A stretch of DNA of 64,000 nt from Betaproteobacteria bacterium (GTDB lineage: Bacteria; Pseudomonadota; Gammaproteobacteria; Burkholderiales; Casimicrobiaceae), in the NCBI GenBank assembly GCA_027492485.1, contig JAPUER010000053.1, positions 1 to 64,000 of the forward strand. Reading direction: 5' to 3'. The notes under the pieces are model-generated. The model was not told the DNA's origin. It searched no databases and saw nothing but the letters and a program-made list of their open reading frames with translations. Positions 1-8,260 of this stretch are shown here, in pieces. The translations under genes and the position numbers were made by a program. How positions within the stretch are numbered: the stretch's first letter is position 1; every line of letters starts with the position of its first letter.

Positions 1-38
1 TACCCTCGCACCTCATCTCGCCGATTTCGACGGCTTGT

Positions 39-296
39 TCAGCGTTGCCCTAATCTGCCGCTGGTTTGCAACACTTCGGCCGTTAGCGTCGGATCATCGA
101 AGCCGAACGCCCGAATGACATCGACAGTCCGTTGTGCATTGCCTGCGCTGATCGCGATCCAGATGTCGAAGTCGGCCGTGGGGCGCGGATAGCCGTGATG
201 CGCGACGGCGTAGCCACCGATGACGAGATACTCAACGCGGTGTTCGTTCAGCAATTTCAAGAAATCGCTGAAGTCGCGGGGGAGTTTCGTAAGCAT
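39..296 (-). CDS. nucleotidyltransferase-like protein, probably truncated
   Basis: The 85 residues contain the opening of a minimal nucleotidyltransferase fold: a hydrophobic strand, then GGYAVAHHG (27-35), then R38, T40, D42 and D44, the usual pair of metal-binding acids. Proteins of this kind are normally about 150-190 residues, so the second half is missing; the frame stops after GRLGQR. Other frames toward the window edge do not give a convincing continuation, so I think the gene was damaged by a frameshift or deletion. It overlaps the 3' end of the upstream small gene by 65 bases, which suggests a bicistronic pair. Small nucleotidyltransferases with a short upstream partner often occur in toxin-antitoxin-like or defence-like pairs, but nothing here proves that role. 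Confidence 0.55.
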   Translation of the reverse strand: MLTKLPRDFSDFLKLLNEHRVEYLVIGGYAVAHHGYPRPTADFDIWIAISAGNAQRTVDVIRAFGFDDPTLTAEVLQTSGRLGQR

Positions 297-474
297 AGGC
301 GATCATGCGTTGCGTTTCGACGGCTTGCCAGCGCGCCTCGGCGGGCACATGGTGCCACCATGAAAGATCTTCGCGTTCGGCGTCTTCATGCGTGCAGATC
401 ACCAGATGACGTCGACTTACCCGTTCGTCGGGGGCTTGAGGTGCATCGCTCACATCGCCGCCATTGGATTTCAA
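232..474 (-). CDS. small hypothetical protein, upstream partner of the nucleotidyltransferase-like gene
   Basis: I do not recognise a named family. The 80-residue protein is polar, has no membrane segment or signal peptide, and ends in an arginine- and glutamate-rich helix containing PPRLQRFLEIAER. A tail of the form ETQR-x-I-A-Y-x-Y-x-x-PPRLQRF is what I associate with small genes preceding nucleotidyltransferase-like genes. The last 22 codons share DNA with the first 22 codons of the downstream gene in another frame, so the two are probably translated as a coupled unit. Because the downstream partner looks truncated, the pair may no longer work. The function is unknown. Confidence 0.5.
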   Translation of the reverse strand: MKSNGGDVSDAPQAPDERVSRRHLVICTHEDAEREDLSWWHHVPAEARWQAVETQRMIAYAYETPPRLQRFLEIAERTPR

Positions 475-651
475 GTGGTGTCAGCCGCGCAGGATAGCAG
501 GTAACCAATTCGACACGCCGCTATCGCGGAGTGATTTTGGCCGCAAAGTAATGTGCGGCGGCACCGGCGCTGACGCTGTGACGGCCTGCACGACAACGTC
601 ACGGCTCGGCAACGACCGCACGCAATCGCACGCTCTCCTCTCAGCGTGCGT

Positions 652-2097
652 CTAACTGCGACACTGACTGGTCAGGATTTCGCTGACAATCGGAGCTTCA
701 CCGTGATCGGCATATCGGTCGATATCGCGAGCGAAACTGACGACACCGGCCTTGGTCAGCATCGGTTCGATGGTCTGCACATCAAGCGCCGCGCGGCTAT
801 CCGCATCTCCCGTCAGAAGTGATCGCAACGCATCGCGCAGGCTTCGCGTACCGCCGGACTGGCACGTGATCTGTTGATCCCACCGTGCCGCGAGGAGGAA
901 CCCGCGGTCATAAATCTGTCGATTTGCCGCCGCATCGCGGTGGAAGCGCTGCAACAGGATGGCATAGCGCTCCGGGGCCGCAATCACGGCCAGCCGCTGC
1001 TGTGCTTTGGTCAGCTCGCGCAACAAATGTCCGGCAGGCTTGATACCACTGTCTTCCAGCAGCCAATGGGTAACGAATTCAGTGAAACCTTCACTGAACC
1101 AGTACAAATCCGGTCCGCGCCGACCATACTGCCGCAACATTTTTCCCGGTAGCCACGCGTGATTCAACTCATGCATCCAGAGGTAAAGCAAGTCGTCCCG
1201 TGGTCGATCGGGCGTGGCGAAAGTCAGGAATGCTGAGCCGAACGCCGAGCCCTTTAGCGAGCTGGCGGCATCGCGAATCTCGCCGAAGTAGACAAGCGGT
1301 GCCCCGGTTCCTGCATCTCCCCAGTACCCGGCTATTGCTCGATGCACTGCCACCAGATCATCGGCCAACGCTTTGAAATCGCGTCCTGGCGGCGCATTGC
1401 CTGCGACAATCAGGGTCGGCGACATTGGACTATCCGCTACGGTGCGCTTACCCGGCGAGTGTTTGGCGTAGTCACCAAGCAGCACGATGCTGGTGCCGAT
1501 AGTCATCGGATGCCACGCAAATTCGACGCGCGTACCGGTCGCACCCAGATTGGTATACGCGGACAGCGGCGAACCGGTCGCAGACAGGAAGCTCATTGAT
1601 GCTGTTTGTGCAGCACGCGATGGCAACATCGGGATCGCCAAAGCAGTCCAGCCGAGGACGCGAGCACGCTCCCTTTCAATCAACGGCAAGTAGGCCCCGG
1701 ACAACGTTGCCCCGGCATCCAATGTTCCCACCCGGTGTAATTCATAGCGCACTGTTACGCGCTCACCTGCCTTGGCGCGAACCTTCACTTCGCCATCAAT
1801 GATGGGGGTCAGTGAGGTGTCGGGGCTCGTCGCCTGTAGCACCTTGAGCGCAGATGCGGCCCCGGAGGAGCCGGCGTAATCTCCGGGCAAACGAAGTCTC
1901 GTGATGCCATCTGGCGCGCTGACAAACGACAAAGTAACGTGCAAACACGGCTTCTCCGCGCAACTCGCCTGTTGCACGACATAGTCAACGTCAGCAGCAC
2001 GCGGCTCGCTGCCCAGGATCAAGGCCAACACGGCCGCACCGGACCGTGTGGCGATCGCGCGAAGGTGTCGACGTGAGACGGTGTCAACGTGATTCAT
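652..2097 (-). CDS. exported M61-like zinc metallopeptidase
   Basis: The protein has 481 residues. The N-terminus (SRRHLR followed by a hydrophobic stretch to about residue 30 and a likely cut near AA-D) resembles a twin-arginine signal, so export to the periplasm or surface is likely. A beta-rich N-terminal region is followed by the gluzincin site HELNH (H309, E310, H313) and WFSEGFTEF with E336 as the probable third zinc ligand. This layout matches the M61 glycyl aminopeptidase-like group, although overall similarity to characterised members looks low. It lies 26 bases downstream of the transhydrogenase gene on the same strand and could be read from the same transcript. The substrate is unknown. 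Confidence 0.75.
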   Translation of the reverse strand: MNHVDTVSRRHLRAIATRSGAAVLALILGSEPRAADVDYVVQQASCAEKPCLHVTLSFVSAPDGITRLRLPGDYAGSSGAASALKVLQATSPDTSLTPIIDGEVKVRAKAGERVTVRYELHRVGTLDAGATLSGAYLPLIERERARVLGWTALAIPMLPSRAAQTASMSFLSATGSPLSAYTNLGATGTRVEFAWHPMTIGTSIVLLGDYAKHSPGKRTVADSPMSPTLIVAGNAPPGRDFKALADDLVAVHRAIAGYWGDAGTGAPLVYFGEIRDAASSLKGSAFGSAFLTFATPDRPRDDLLYLWMHELNHAWLPGKMLRQYGRRGPDLYWFSEGFTEFVTHWLLEDSGIKPAGHLLRELTKAQQRLAVIAAPERYAILLQRFHRDAAANRQIYDRGFLLAARWDQQITCQSGGTRSLRDALRSLLTGDADSRAALDVQTIEPMLTKAGVVSFARDIDRYADHGEAPIVSEILTSQCRS

Positions 2098-2123
2098 GTT
2101 GTGATCGATTCAGAACACCGCTT

Positions 2124-3458
2124 CTACCAATACCGCATCGCCCCTTTGAACAATTCCGCCAACGACGCCTTGGTCACGTCGCGCGGTGCGTTCTTGATCA
2201 CACGCTGCTGCGGGAAGGCCCGTGCGGCGAGCGCGTCGGCATCGGCGTCGGTGTAGCCGACCGCGTTGAGTCCGTTCGGAAAGTTCACGGCGCGCATCAT
2301 GTCAATCAGCTTTTTCGCGACGACTTCACCGGCGTCGACCGCCGTTGCATCGCGCGTGTCGGCGCCGAGAAATTGCGCGCCCTCCAGATGCCGCTCTGGC
2401 GCCGCCTCGCCGGTGAAACGGTAGACGCTGGGCGCGTTGAGCACGACGCTCATTCCGTGCGGCACCATAGGCGCATCCTGCGGATACCCGGCCGGTGGCT
2501 TGAAGTCGCGCACTAGGCCGCTGACCGCATAGCTCATGCCGTGCGGCAGATGGCAGCCGGCATTGCTGAAGGTCATGCCCGCGACCAGCGCCGAATACAT
2601 CACAGCACCCTTCGCCTGCTGATCGGACGGATCGTTGACGGCACGCACGAGGTTCTGGCCGATCAGCCGCAGCGCCTCGCGGGCACCCATGTCGCTCCAC
2701 AGGTTGGCGCCCTGATTCATGGGTCGTTTTGCGCCGTCGAGCCCTTCGTACATCTTCGGCTTGGCGCTGTGCGGCCGCGCGGTGTAGCTTTCGAGCGCGT
2801 GCGACAGCGCGTCGAAGCCATTGGCTGCGATCACGGCGGGCGACAGCGTATGCGTGACCTCGGGGTCGACCAGTGCGCGCGACGGCAGCATGTGACGCGA
2901 CAGGATTCCAGTCTTGCATTGTTGCTCGAGCAGGTTGCAAATCGCGATGCCGGTAACTTCGGAACCCGTGCCACAGGTGGTCGGGCAGGCGATATGCGGC
3001 TTCAGCGCGCCGGGCACCGGCTTGCCGAGGCCGATCGGCGTATTGACGTAGGCGAGCAACTCATCGGGATACATCGAATAGAGATTGGCGGCCTTCGCGG
3101 TGTCCATCACCGAACCACCGCCGACCGAGACGATGCCGTCGAACTTGCCTTCGAGCGCGAAGCGCGCGGCCGCCATGAATGAATCACCGGTCGGCTCGAC
3201 GGCGCACTCCCAGTAGATCTCGACCGCGCAGCCCGCGGCCTCAAGCGAGCGCTTGACGGTCGCGACATATGGCAGGTCGCGCACGGTCTTGTCGGTGAAC
3301 AGCCCCACGCGCGTCATGCCCAGCGCGCGCGCGTGCGAGCCCGCTTCGCGCAGGCAGCCAGGCCCGAACGTGAAGTGGTTGACCTCGACCGTGAAGGCGG
3401 CGTCGCCCTCGTGACCGGCCAGCCCCTCAAGACCGTAGTAGCGGCAGCAGGTGTACAT
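2124..3458 (-). CDS. hydroxyacid-oxoacid transhydrogenase (iron-containing alcohol dehydrogenase family)
   Basis: The 444-residue protein is a group III iron-dependent alcohol dehydrogenase of the ADHFE1/HOT type. It shows the nucleotide-binding VSVGGGSVMDTAKA segment, PTTCGTGSEVT, and the metal-binding NGFDALSHALESY region. Known members oxidise 4-hydroxybutyrate to succinic semialdehyde while reducing 2-oxoglutarate to D-2-hydroxyglutarate; I infer that reaction here. I placed the start at the ATG at 3458 because a perfect AGGAGG lies just upstream; the longer open frame to 3956 merely reads through an intergenic repeat and the ABM gene. The gene follows an ABM-domain gene and a GMC oxidase on the same strand, suggesting a small oxidoreductase operon acting on an alcohol or hydroxy acid. 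Confidence 0.85.
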   Translation of the reverse strand: MYTCCRYYGLEGLAGHEGDAAFTVEVNHFTFGPGCLREAGSHARALGMTRVGLFTDKTVRDLPYVATVKRSLEAAGCAVEIYWECAVEPTGDSFMAAARFALEGKFDGIVSVGGGSVMDTAKAANLYSMYPDELLAYVNTPIGLGKPVPGALKPHIACPTTCGTGSEVTGIAICNLLEQQCKTGILSRHMLPSRALVDPEVTHTLSPAVIAANGFDALSHALESYTARPHSAKPKMYEGLDGAKRPMNQGANLWSDMGAREALRLIGQNLVRAVNDPSDQQAKGAVMYSALVAGMTFSNAGCHLPHGMSYAVSGLVRDFKPPAGYPQDAPMVPHGMSVVLNAPSVYRFTGEAAPERHLEGAQFLGADTRDATAVDAGEVVAKKLIDMMRAVNFPNGLNAVGYTDADADALAARAFPQQRVIKNAPRDVTKASLAELFKGAMRYW

Positions 3459-3505
3459 GATTCCTCCTATCGGCGCGATTGCGAATCCATCCTGTCGGGC
3501 GATTG

Positions 3506-3832
3506 TCACCGCTTTCCATATGCCCGTTCCACTTTTGCCACGCGCAATTCGAAATGCTCGTACCAGCGCTCGTGGCCGTACTGCTGCGCGAGCTGGTGTT
3601 CGGCGTTTTTCTTCCAGTTCGCGATGGACGCTTCGTCTTGCCAGTACGAGACCGTGATGCCGAAGCCATCGTCGCCGCACGTGGATTCGACGCCGAGATA
3701 ACCAGGCTGCTGCGAAGCCAGCTCGACCATGCGGTCGGCCATGTCGCCGTAGCCGTCCTCGTCCGGCCTGCGTTGGGACGAGAAGATGACCGCGTAGTAC
3801 GGTGCAGCGGGGAGTTTGGCGAAGGATGTCAT
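3506..3832 (-). CDS. ABM (antibiotic biosynthesis monooxygenase-like) domain protein
   Basis: This 108-residue protein has the ferredoxin-like alpha/beta pattern of the dimeric ABM superfamily: strand YYAVIFSSQR, helix DGYGDMADRMVELASQQPGY, strand GYLGVES and GITVSYW, then EASIANWKKNAEH. The YGHERWYEHFELRVAKVERAYG tail is typical of small cytoplasmic ABM proteins of unknown substrate. The start at 3832 is favoured over 3850 because GGAAG lies eight bases upstream. It sits between the GMC oxidase and the transhydrogenase and is probably co-transcribed with them. Such proteins range from monooxygenases to heme-degrading enzymes and simple binding proteins, so the catalytic role is open. Confidence 0.8.
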   Translation of the reverse strand: MTSFAKLPAAPYYAVIFSSQRRPDEDGYGDMADRMVELASQQPGYLGVESTCGDDGFGITVSYWQDEASIANWKKNAEHQLAQQYGHERWYEHFELRVAKVERAYGKR

Positions 3833-3854
3833 TGCTGTACTTCCGTTCAATGTG

Positions 3855-3950
3855 GGAGCGGCCTTGGCCGCGAATGACGAGGTCCGGATTCCCCTCGCGC
3901 CACACTCCCCTGCCCGCGGGAGAGAGAAACTTCGCGGCCAAGGCCGCTCC
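3855..3950. repeat. REP-like inverted repeat pair
   Basis: Two 20-base arms, GGAGCGGCCTTGGCCGCGAA at 3855-3874 and its exact reverse complement at 3931-3950, enclose 56 bases that contain a second short hairpin (TGCCCGCGGGAGA region). Each arm is itself a hairpin (GCGGCC-TT-GGCCGC). This resembles the paired REP elements described in Pseudomonas and Xanthomonadaceae. The right arm runs directly into the stop codon of the GMC gene (TAG at 3952-3950), so the element is at the exact 3' end of that gene. Confidence 0.8.
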
Positions 3951-5566
3951 TACCAATTGTGCAGGTTGTCCGTCTTGATCATGTCGGCCGCCTTCTCGGC
4001 GATCATCACGACGGGCGCGTTGGTATTGCCTGACACCAGCGTAGGCATGATCGAGCAGTCGATCACGCGCAGGCCGGCGATACCGCGCACCCGCAGGCGG
4101 GTGTCGACCACGCCCATCGGATCGTCGGCAGGTGCCATCTTGCAGGTGCCGCTCGGGTGGAAGATCGTGGCGCCGTATTGCCGCGCAAAAGCCAGCACTT
4201 CGTCGTCGCTCTGGGCGCCGTCGCCGGGCCGGTATTCGTCACCGATCAGCGACTCGAGCGCGCGGGTGCGAGCGAGTTTGCGCGCATAGCGCACCGACGC
4301 GACGGCGCAGCGCAGGTCCGTTTCGTGCGACAGATAGTTCGAATGCATCGCCGGAGGCGCCAGCGGATCGCCGGACTTGAGCTTGATCTCGCCGCGCGAC
4401 TCGGGGCGCAACTGACACACCGAGAACGTGCAGCCACTCCACGGGTGCGTCGCAGCCCCGGCCATCTCTGCCGACAGTGTGGCGAAGTGAAACTGGATGT
4501 CCGGCGTCGTCGATTCCGGCAGCACTCGCGTGAACAGTCCGCCGTGATTGATGCCAATGGCCAGCGGGCCGGCGCGGCGGGTAATCCATTGCCAGCCCAT
4601 CTGGAATTTCCGCCAGTGGCTCTGCAGATCGTCGTTGGTGGTGATCGGCTGCTTCACCTTGAACATCAGGCGCAATTGCAAATGATCCTGCAGGTTCTGG
4701 CCAACGCCCGGCAACGCTTGACGCACGGCAATGTCCTGCTCGCGCAGATGCGCCTGCGGTCCGATGCCGGAGAGCATCAGCAGTTGCGGGCTTTGCACGG
4801 CACCGGCGGTCAGCAGCACTTCGCGGTTGGCGCGTAACGTGATCGTTTTGCCGTGCTGCACGTACTCCACGCCAACGGCGCGTGAGCCCTCGAACAACAC
4901 GCGCGTCACCTGAGCATTGACTTCGGTGCGCAGGTTCTTGCGCTTTTGCGCCGGGCGCAGATAAGCAACTGCGGTGGAGCAGCGCCAGCCGTTTCTGGTG
5001 AAGAGCTGGTAATAACCGACGCCTTCCTGATTGCCGCCGTTGAAGTCGATGCTGCGCGGCACGCCAAGCTCCTCGCCCGCTGCGGCAATTGCGTCCATCA
5101 GCGGGTGCGGCTCCGGTATCGTCGTCCCCCATAACGGCCCGCCCTGGCCGTGGCTGCCATTGGCGACGAGCCGCGCGTCGCTGTTGTGCTCACTCTTGAT
5201 GAAGTAAGGCAGCACCTCCTGCCATGACCAGCCGATGTTTCCGGCATCGTTCCAGCGGTCATAGTCGGCCGCCTGTCCACGGATGTAGATCAGGCCATTG
5301 ATCGACGACGAGCCGCCCAGGCCACGTCCACGCGGCCAGTAAATCTTGCGCCCGTTCATGTTCGGGTCGGGTTCGGTGTAGTAGCCGTAGTTGTAGACCG
5401 GATGAAACATCGTCTTGGCGTAGCCAATCGGGATGTGAATCCACAAATAGTTGTCGCGCGGCCCCGCTTCGAGCAGGCAGACCGCGTTGCGGCCGTCCTC
5501 GGACAGGCGATTGGCGAGCACGCAGCCAGCCGTGCCTGCACCGACGATGATGTAGTCAGGGTTCAT
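3950..5566 (-). CDS. GMC family FAD-dependent alcohol/choline dehydrogenase
   Basis: The 538-residue flavoprotein starts with the dinucleotide-binding motif IIVGAGTAGCV (G9, G11, G14). It has the first GMC signature around RGLGGSSSINGLIYIRG and the second around GAVQSPQLLMLSGIG. A C-terminal catalytic segment contains HPSGTCKM and NTNAPVVMIAEKAADMI. These are all the landmarks of the glucose-methanol-choline oxidoreductases, which oxidise primary alcohols with FAD. The ATG at 5566 begins exactly at the FAD motif, so I reject the longer frame to 5662, which overlaps the GNAT gene. There is no strong ribosome-binding site. No choline transporter or betaine aldehyde dehydrogenase is nearby, so choline is not a safe substrate call; an alcohol or aldehyde linked to the neighbouring transhydrogenase is possible. 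Confidence 0.88.
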   Translation of the reverse strand: MNPDYIIVGAGTAGCVLANRLSEDGRNAVCLLEAGPRDNYLWIHIPIGYAKTMFHPVYNYGYYTEPDPNMNGRKIYWPRGRGLGGSSSINGLIYIRGQAADYDRWNDAGNIGWSWQEVLPYFIKSEHNSDARLVANGSHGQGGPLWGTTIPEPHPLMDAIAAAGEELGVPRSIDFNGGNQEGVGYYQLFTRNGWRCSTAVAYLRPAQKRKNLRTEVNAQVTRVLFEGSRAVGVEYVQHGKTITLRANREVLLTAGAVQSPQLLMLSGIGPQAHLREQDIAVRQALPGVGQNLQDHLQLRLMFKVKQPITTNDDLQSHWRKFQMGWQWITRRAGPLAIGINHGGLFTRVLPESTTPDIQFHFATLSAEMAGAATHPWSGCTFSVCQLRPESRGEIKLKSGDPLAPPAMHSNYLSHETDLRCAVASVRYARKLARTRALESLIGDEYRPGDGAQSDDEVLAFARQYGATIFHPSGTCKMAPADDPMGVVDTRLRVRGIAGLRVIDCSIMPTLVSGNTNAPVVMIAEKAADMIKTDNLHNW

Positions 5567-5586
5567 GGGGAAGAGGTGACGGGTCG

Positions 5587-6075
5587 TTACGCGGCGCCGG
5601 GTGCCAACTCCAGCGCCATGTAGAGCACATCGGGCTCCGGATTGTGGATGTAAGGTTCGCATTCGACGAACCCGAGCGATCGATAGAGCGATATTGCCGC
5701 AGGCATGCGCCCGCGCAGGGTGTCGAGTTTCATTCGCGCGTAACCTGCGTCACGCGCGAAGACGACGGCCGCGCCCGCCAGTGCCCGCCCGAGTCCGCTG
5801 CCCTGGGTATCCGGCTCCACCCACAAGCGCTTCATTTCGCACTCGCTGGCGTTGATCCGGCGCACCGCGATCACGCCTTTCGCGGCACCCTGCCCATCCC
5901 TGGCAAGCCACAACTGCCCGCTCGGAAGCGTGTATTTGCCGGGCAGTGCGGCAAGCTCAGCGTCGAAATCCTGAAAGCAGAGATTCACCCCAGTCCAGTG
6001 GGCGTAGCGCCGCATCAGATCGCGGGCATCGTCGATGTCGGCAGGCAGTTGCGCTGGCGCGATGCGATAGCTCAC
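5587..6075 (-). CDS. GNAT family N-acetyltransferase
   Basis: This 162-residue protein has the GNAT core: strand GVIAVRRINASECEMKRLWVEP, then the acetyl-CoA pyrophosphate loop QGSGLGRAL (near residues 91-99), then helix and strand to ISLYRSLGFVECEPY. The start is GTG and overlaps the TGA of the upstream SPOR gene (GTGA), so the two are translationally coupled. The acyl acceptor cannot be told from sequence; similar enzymes modify small amines or amino acids. The ELAALPGKYTLPSGQLWLARD segment is typical of a sub-group annotated only as GNAT acetyltransferases. Confidence 0.85.
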   Translation of the reverse strand: MSYRIAPAQLPADIDDARDLMRRYAHWTGVNLCFQDFDAELAALPGKYTLPSGQLWLARDGQGAAKGVIAVRRINASECEMKRLWVEPDTQGSGLGRALAGAAVVFARDAGYARMKLDTLRGRMPAAISLYRSLGFVECEPYIHNPEPDVLYMALELAPGAA

Positions 6076-6734
6076 CCCTTCGCCTCCGGGCAGGCGCCGG
6101 TGGTGACAGCGCTGCCGGCGATCTGGGTCTTCAGCTCGTCAAGTTTGCTGACCGTTGCTTGCGTCGGTTCGCGCAGCACGATCATCGTCTGCGAAACGGT
6201 CTGCTCGCGCTGTCGATAGACGGCCGTCTTGATGCCGCGCGCCTTGACCTCGGCCAGACGGGCGTCGGCGGCGTCCTTGCTACGAAAGGCGCCGAGCGAG
6301 ATGGTGTAGTTCCACGGTCCGCTTTCCTGCACCAGCACGCCGTCGTTGATGTTGTTCTTCTTCAACTCGGCGAGCGCGCGTTCCGCAGAAGGCTTGTTGG
6401 GTTTCGGCGGGATGTAAATCCAGTGTTCGGCGGTAACGTCGACACGGCGGGTCGACAGCGTTCGACCCAGTGCCAGCGGTTCGAGCAACTTGACCGCGCG
6501 CCCCCTATCCGGCTCCGCGAACGGCCCCCATTCGGCACAGGCGAGTGTCAATTGGGCAACTTTCGCAGGCCCCAGCTTGGCCACCTGTTGTGCACTCAAC
6601 ACCTTCACCAGGTCGGGATTGACGGGCTTGTAGCGATCGGCGCCGGCCTGTGCTGCGCTGTTCATGCGATCGAAGTACGCATAACCGAACAGCGCCGCGT
6701 TGGCCAACAACAGCAGGACAAAAAATTTCTTCAT
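6072..6734 (-). CDS. SPOR domain-containing membrane-anchored protein
   Basis: The 220-residue protein begins with a single N-terminal hydrophobic anchor (KKFFVLLLLANAALFGYAYF) followed by a periplasmic part. The C-terminal region with GPWNYTISLGAFRSKDAADARLAEVKARGIKTAVY fits the SPOR fold, which binds denuded peptidoglycan glycan strands at division sites in characterised proteins. It follows birA and coaX, an order typical of Burkholderiales, where the third gene is annotated as a SPOR protein. A role in the cell envelope is inferred; there is no evidence for a specific division function. It is coupled to the GNAT gene by a GTGA overlap. Confidence 0.82.
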   Translation of the reverse strand: MKKFFVLLLLANAALFGYAYFDRMNSAAQAGADRYKPVNPDLVKVLSAQQVAKLGPAKVAQLTLACAEWGPFAEPDRGRAVKLLEPLALGRTLSTRRVDVTAEHWIYIPPKPNKPSAERALAELKKNNINDGVLVQESGPWNYTISLGAFRSKDAADARLAEVKARGIKTAVYRQREQTVSQTMIVLREPTQATVSKLDELKTQIAGSAVTTGACPEAKG

Positions 6735-6753
6735 GACAGCAACCGCATGCGGT

Positions 6754-7494
6754 TCATGATTCTGCCAGCAGTCGAACGCCCTCCAGTACCAGCGAGTCGA
6801 TCACCGAGTTGCCCTCCGGCAGGTGTGCCAGCAGCCGGTAGGCGCTGCCGCCGGTGAGGACGATGCGCGGTATTGCCCGCAAACCGCGTTCGCGCAATCG
6901 TTGCGTCAGTCGCTGATGGCCGCGTTCGATGGCGCCGACCATCGCATCGATGGCGCCCGTTGCCAGTGCGTCACGCGTATTCGTCGGCCGCGCCGACCAG
7001 TCACCGGCGTCCACCGAGAGCGCCGCCGTGTTGCCGGCCAGCCCGCCGAGCATTGCGTGGTATCCCGCCACGATGGCGCCGCCGAGGAACTGGCCGTTTT
7101 CGTCAAGCTGATCGACGGTGAGCGCGGTACCGGCACAGGCAACGATGCAAGGCGCAAATCCGCGGTTCCAGGCCGCCACCATTGCTGCCCAACGGTCGCT
7201 GCCGAGCCGGGCCGGGTCGTCGTAGCCATTGCGCACCCCGCAAGCCATGGCAGTAGACATCATCCACTCCACGCTCAGGCCGAGGGCCGCGAACTGCCGT
7301 TCCACACGCTCCCTGGACACCAGATTGGCGACATGGCTGCCGACGACGCGCGCCGGCAACCTCGCGGCAAAGCCGGCACGTTCGACGAAATGCTCGACCT
7401 CCGCCAGAAATATCGCGCCGCGGCCGACAATCTGGTCGCCGCGAAACTCGGCCCACTTCAGGCGGGTGTTGCCTATATCAAGGACTAGCAGCAC
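6754..7494 (-). CDS. coaX: type III pantothenate kinase
   Basis: The 246-residue protein carries the ASKHA fold markers of CoaX: VLDIGNTRLKWAE at the N-terminus (phosphate 1), GSDRWAAMVAAW (phosphate 2 region), and CAGTALTVDQLDENGQFLGGAIVAGY. It phosphorylates pantothenate in the first step of coenzyme A synthesis and, unlike CoaA, needs a monovalent cation and is not inhibited by CoA. The start is GTG at 7494 and overlaps the 3' end of birA by 17 bases, so expression is coupled. In Bordetella the same gene next to birA is known as baf. Having both CoA and biotin enzymes here is the ordinary betaproteobacterial arrangement. Confidence 0.95.
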   Translation of the reverse strand: MLLVLDIGNTRLKWAEFRGDQIVGRGAIFLAEVEHFVERAGFAARLPARVVGSHVANLVSRERVERQFAALGLSVEWMMSTAMACGVRNGYDDPARLGSDRWAAMVAAWNRGFAPCIVACAGTALTVDQLDENGQFLGGAIVAGYHAMLGGLAGNTAALSVDAGDWSARPTNTRDALATGAIDAMVGAIERGHQRLTQRLRERGLRAIPRIVLTGGSAYRLLAHLPEGNSVIDSLVLEGVRLLAES

Positions 7495-8260
7495 GGATGG
7501 AAACCTCCCCGGAGACGAGTGTATGCAAACCCCATTCGCTGGCCAGTACCAGCGCGCCGCGCGCGGTGACGTCGGTCATGCGGCCCTGCAGTTCAGCGCC
7601 GTCGGGGAGCTTCGCGGTCAATGGAGCATCGCCATATGCACGGACGCGCCACCAGGCGTCACGAAACGCGGCAAAGCCATCCTGGGCAAACCGGGTGAGG
7701 CCAACGTCGTAATGCACCAGCAAAGCATCGAGTACGCGGTCGCGGGACAAGGGCTCGGTGGTCAGGTCGTCAAGTCGAACCGGCGGCAAGGCGCCGGACT
7801 GGAGTGGGGCCGACGGCGTCGATCGCAGATTGAGGCCAACGCCGATCACCGCCGTGCGCGTGTCGTCACCGGTAGCAACGGTTTGGATCAGTATCCCGCC
7901 CAGCTTGCCGAGGGCCGGCGGCGCGCCGTCGCCAGCAACCGCCGCCGGCGCCAGGATGTCGTTCGGCCATTTCAACTGCAAGCCCGATACGCCGAGGCCT
8001 TGCAGTGCATCTACCGTCATGACGCCGACGGCCAGGCTCAACCCATCCAGCGCGCAGCCGCGGTGAAACTGCCAGGCCACGCTGCACAGTAACGCCGTCC
8101 CCGCCGCCGCATGCCATTGCCGTCCGCGCTGGCCGCGGCCGGCGGTTTGTACGTCAGCCACCAGGCACCGGCGGTGGCAGGCGCCCGCGATTGCCATTTG
8201 CAGCATCCGCGAGTTGGTGGAATCAACCGTCGCTAGTTTTTCGACCAAAAAACCCGGCAT
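7478..8260 (-). CDS. birA: biotin--[acetyl-CoA-carboxylase] ligase, catalytic domain only
   Basis: The 260-residue protein activates biotin as biotinyl-AMP and attaches it to the biotin carboxyl carrier protein. Landmarks are DSTNSRML near the N-terminus, the biotinyl-AMP loop GRGQRGRQW, LKWPNDI, LGGILIQT and VIGVGLNL. A small C-terminal beta domain follows. There is no N-terminal winged-helix domain, so this is a monofunctional ligase that should not act as a biotin repressor. I placed the start at the ATG at 8260 (MPGFLVEKL); the frame stays open to 8368, and a non-ATG start a few codons upstream is possible. coaX overlaps its 3' end. Confidence 0.92.
   Translation of the reverse strand: MPGFLVEKLATVDSTNSRMLQMAIAGACHRRCLVADVQTAGRGQRGRQWHAAAGTALLCSVAWQFHRGCALDGLSLAVGVMTVDALQGLGVSGLQLKWPNDILAPAAVAGDGAPPALGKLGGILIQTVATGDDTRTAVIGVGLNLRSTPSAPLQSGALPPVRLDDLTTEPLSRDRVLDALLVHYDVGLTRFAQDGFAAFRDAWWRVRAYGDAPLTAKLPDGAELQGRMTDVTARGALVLASEWGLHTLVSGEVSIRAASP

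Noticed and set aside
3459..3956. Long N-terminal extension that would make the transhydrogenase 610 residues
   Set aside because: It reads through the ABM gene and the REP-like repeat in another frame and ignores a perfect AGGAGG before the ATG at 3458.
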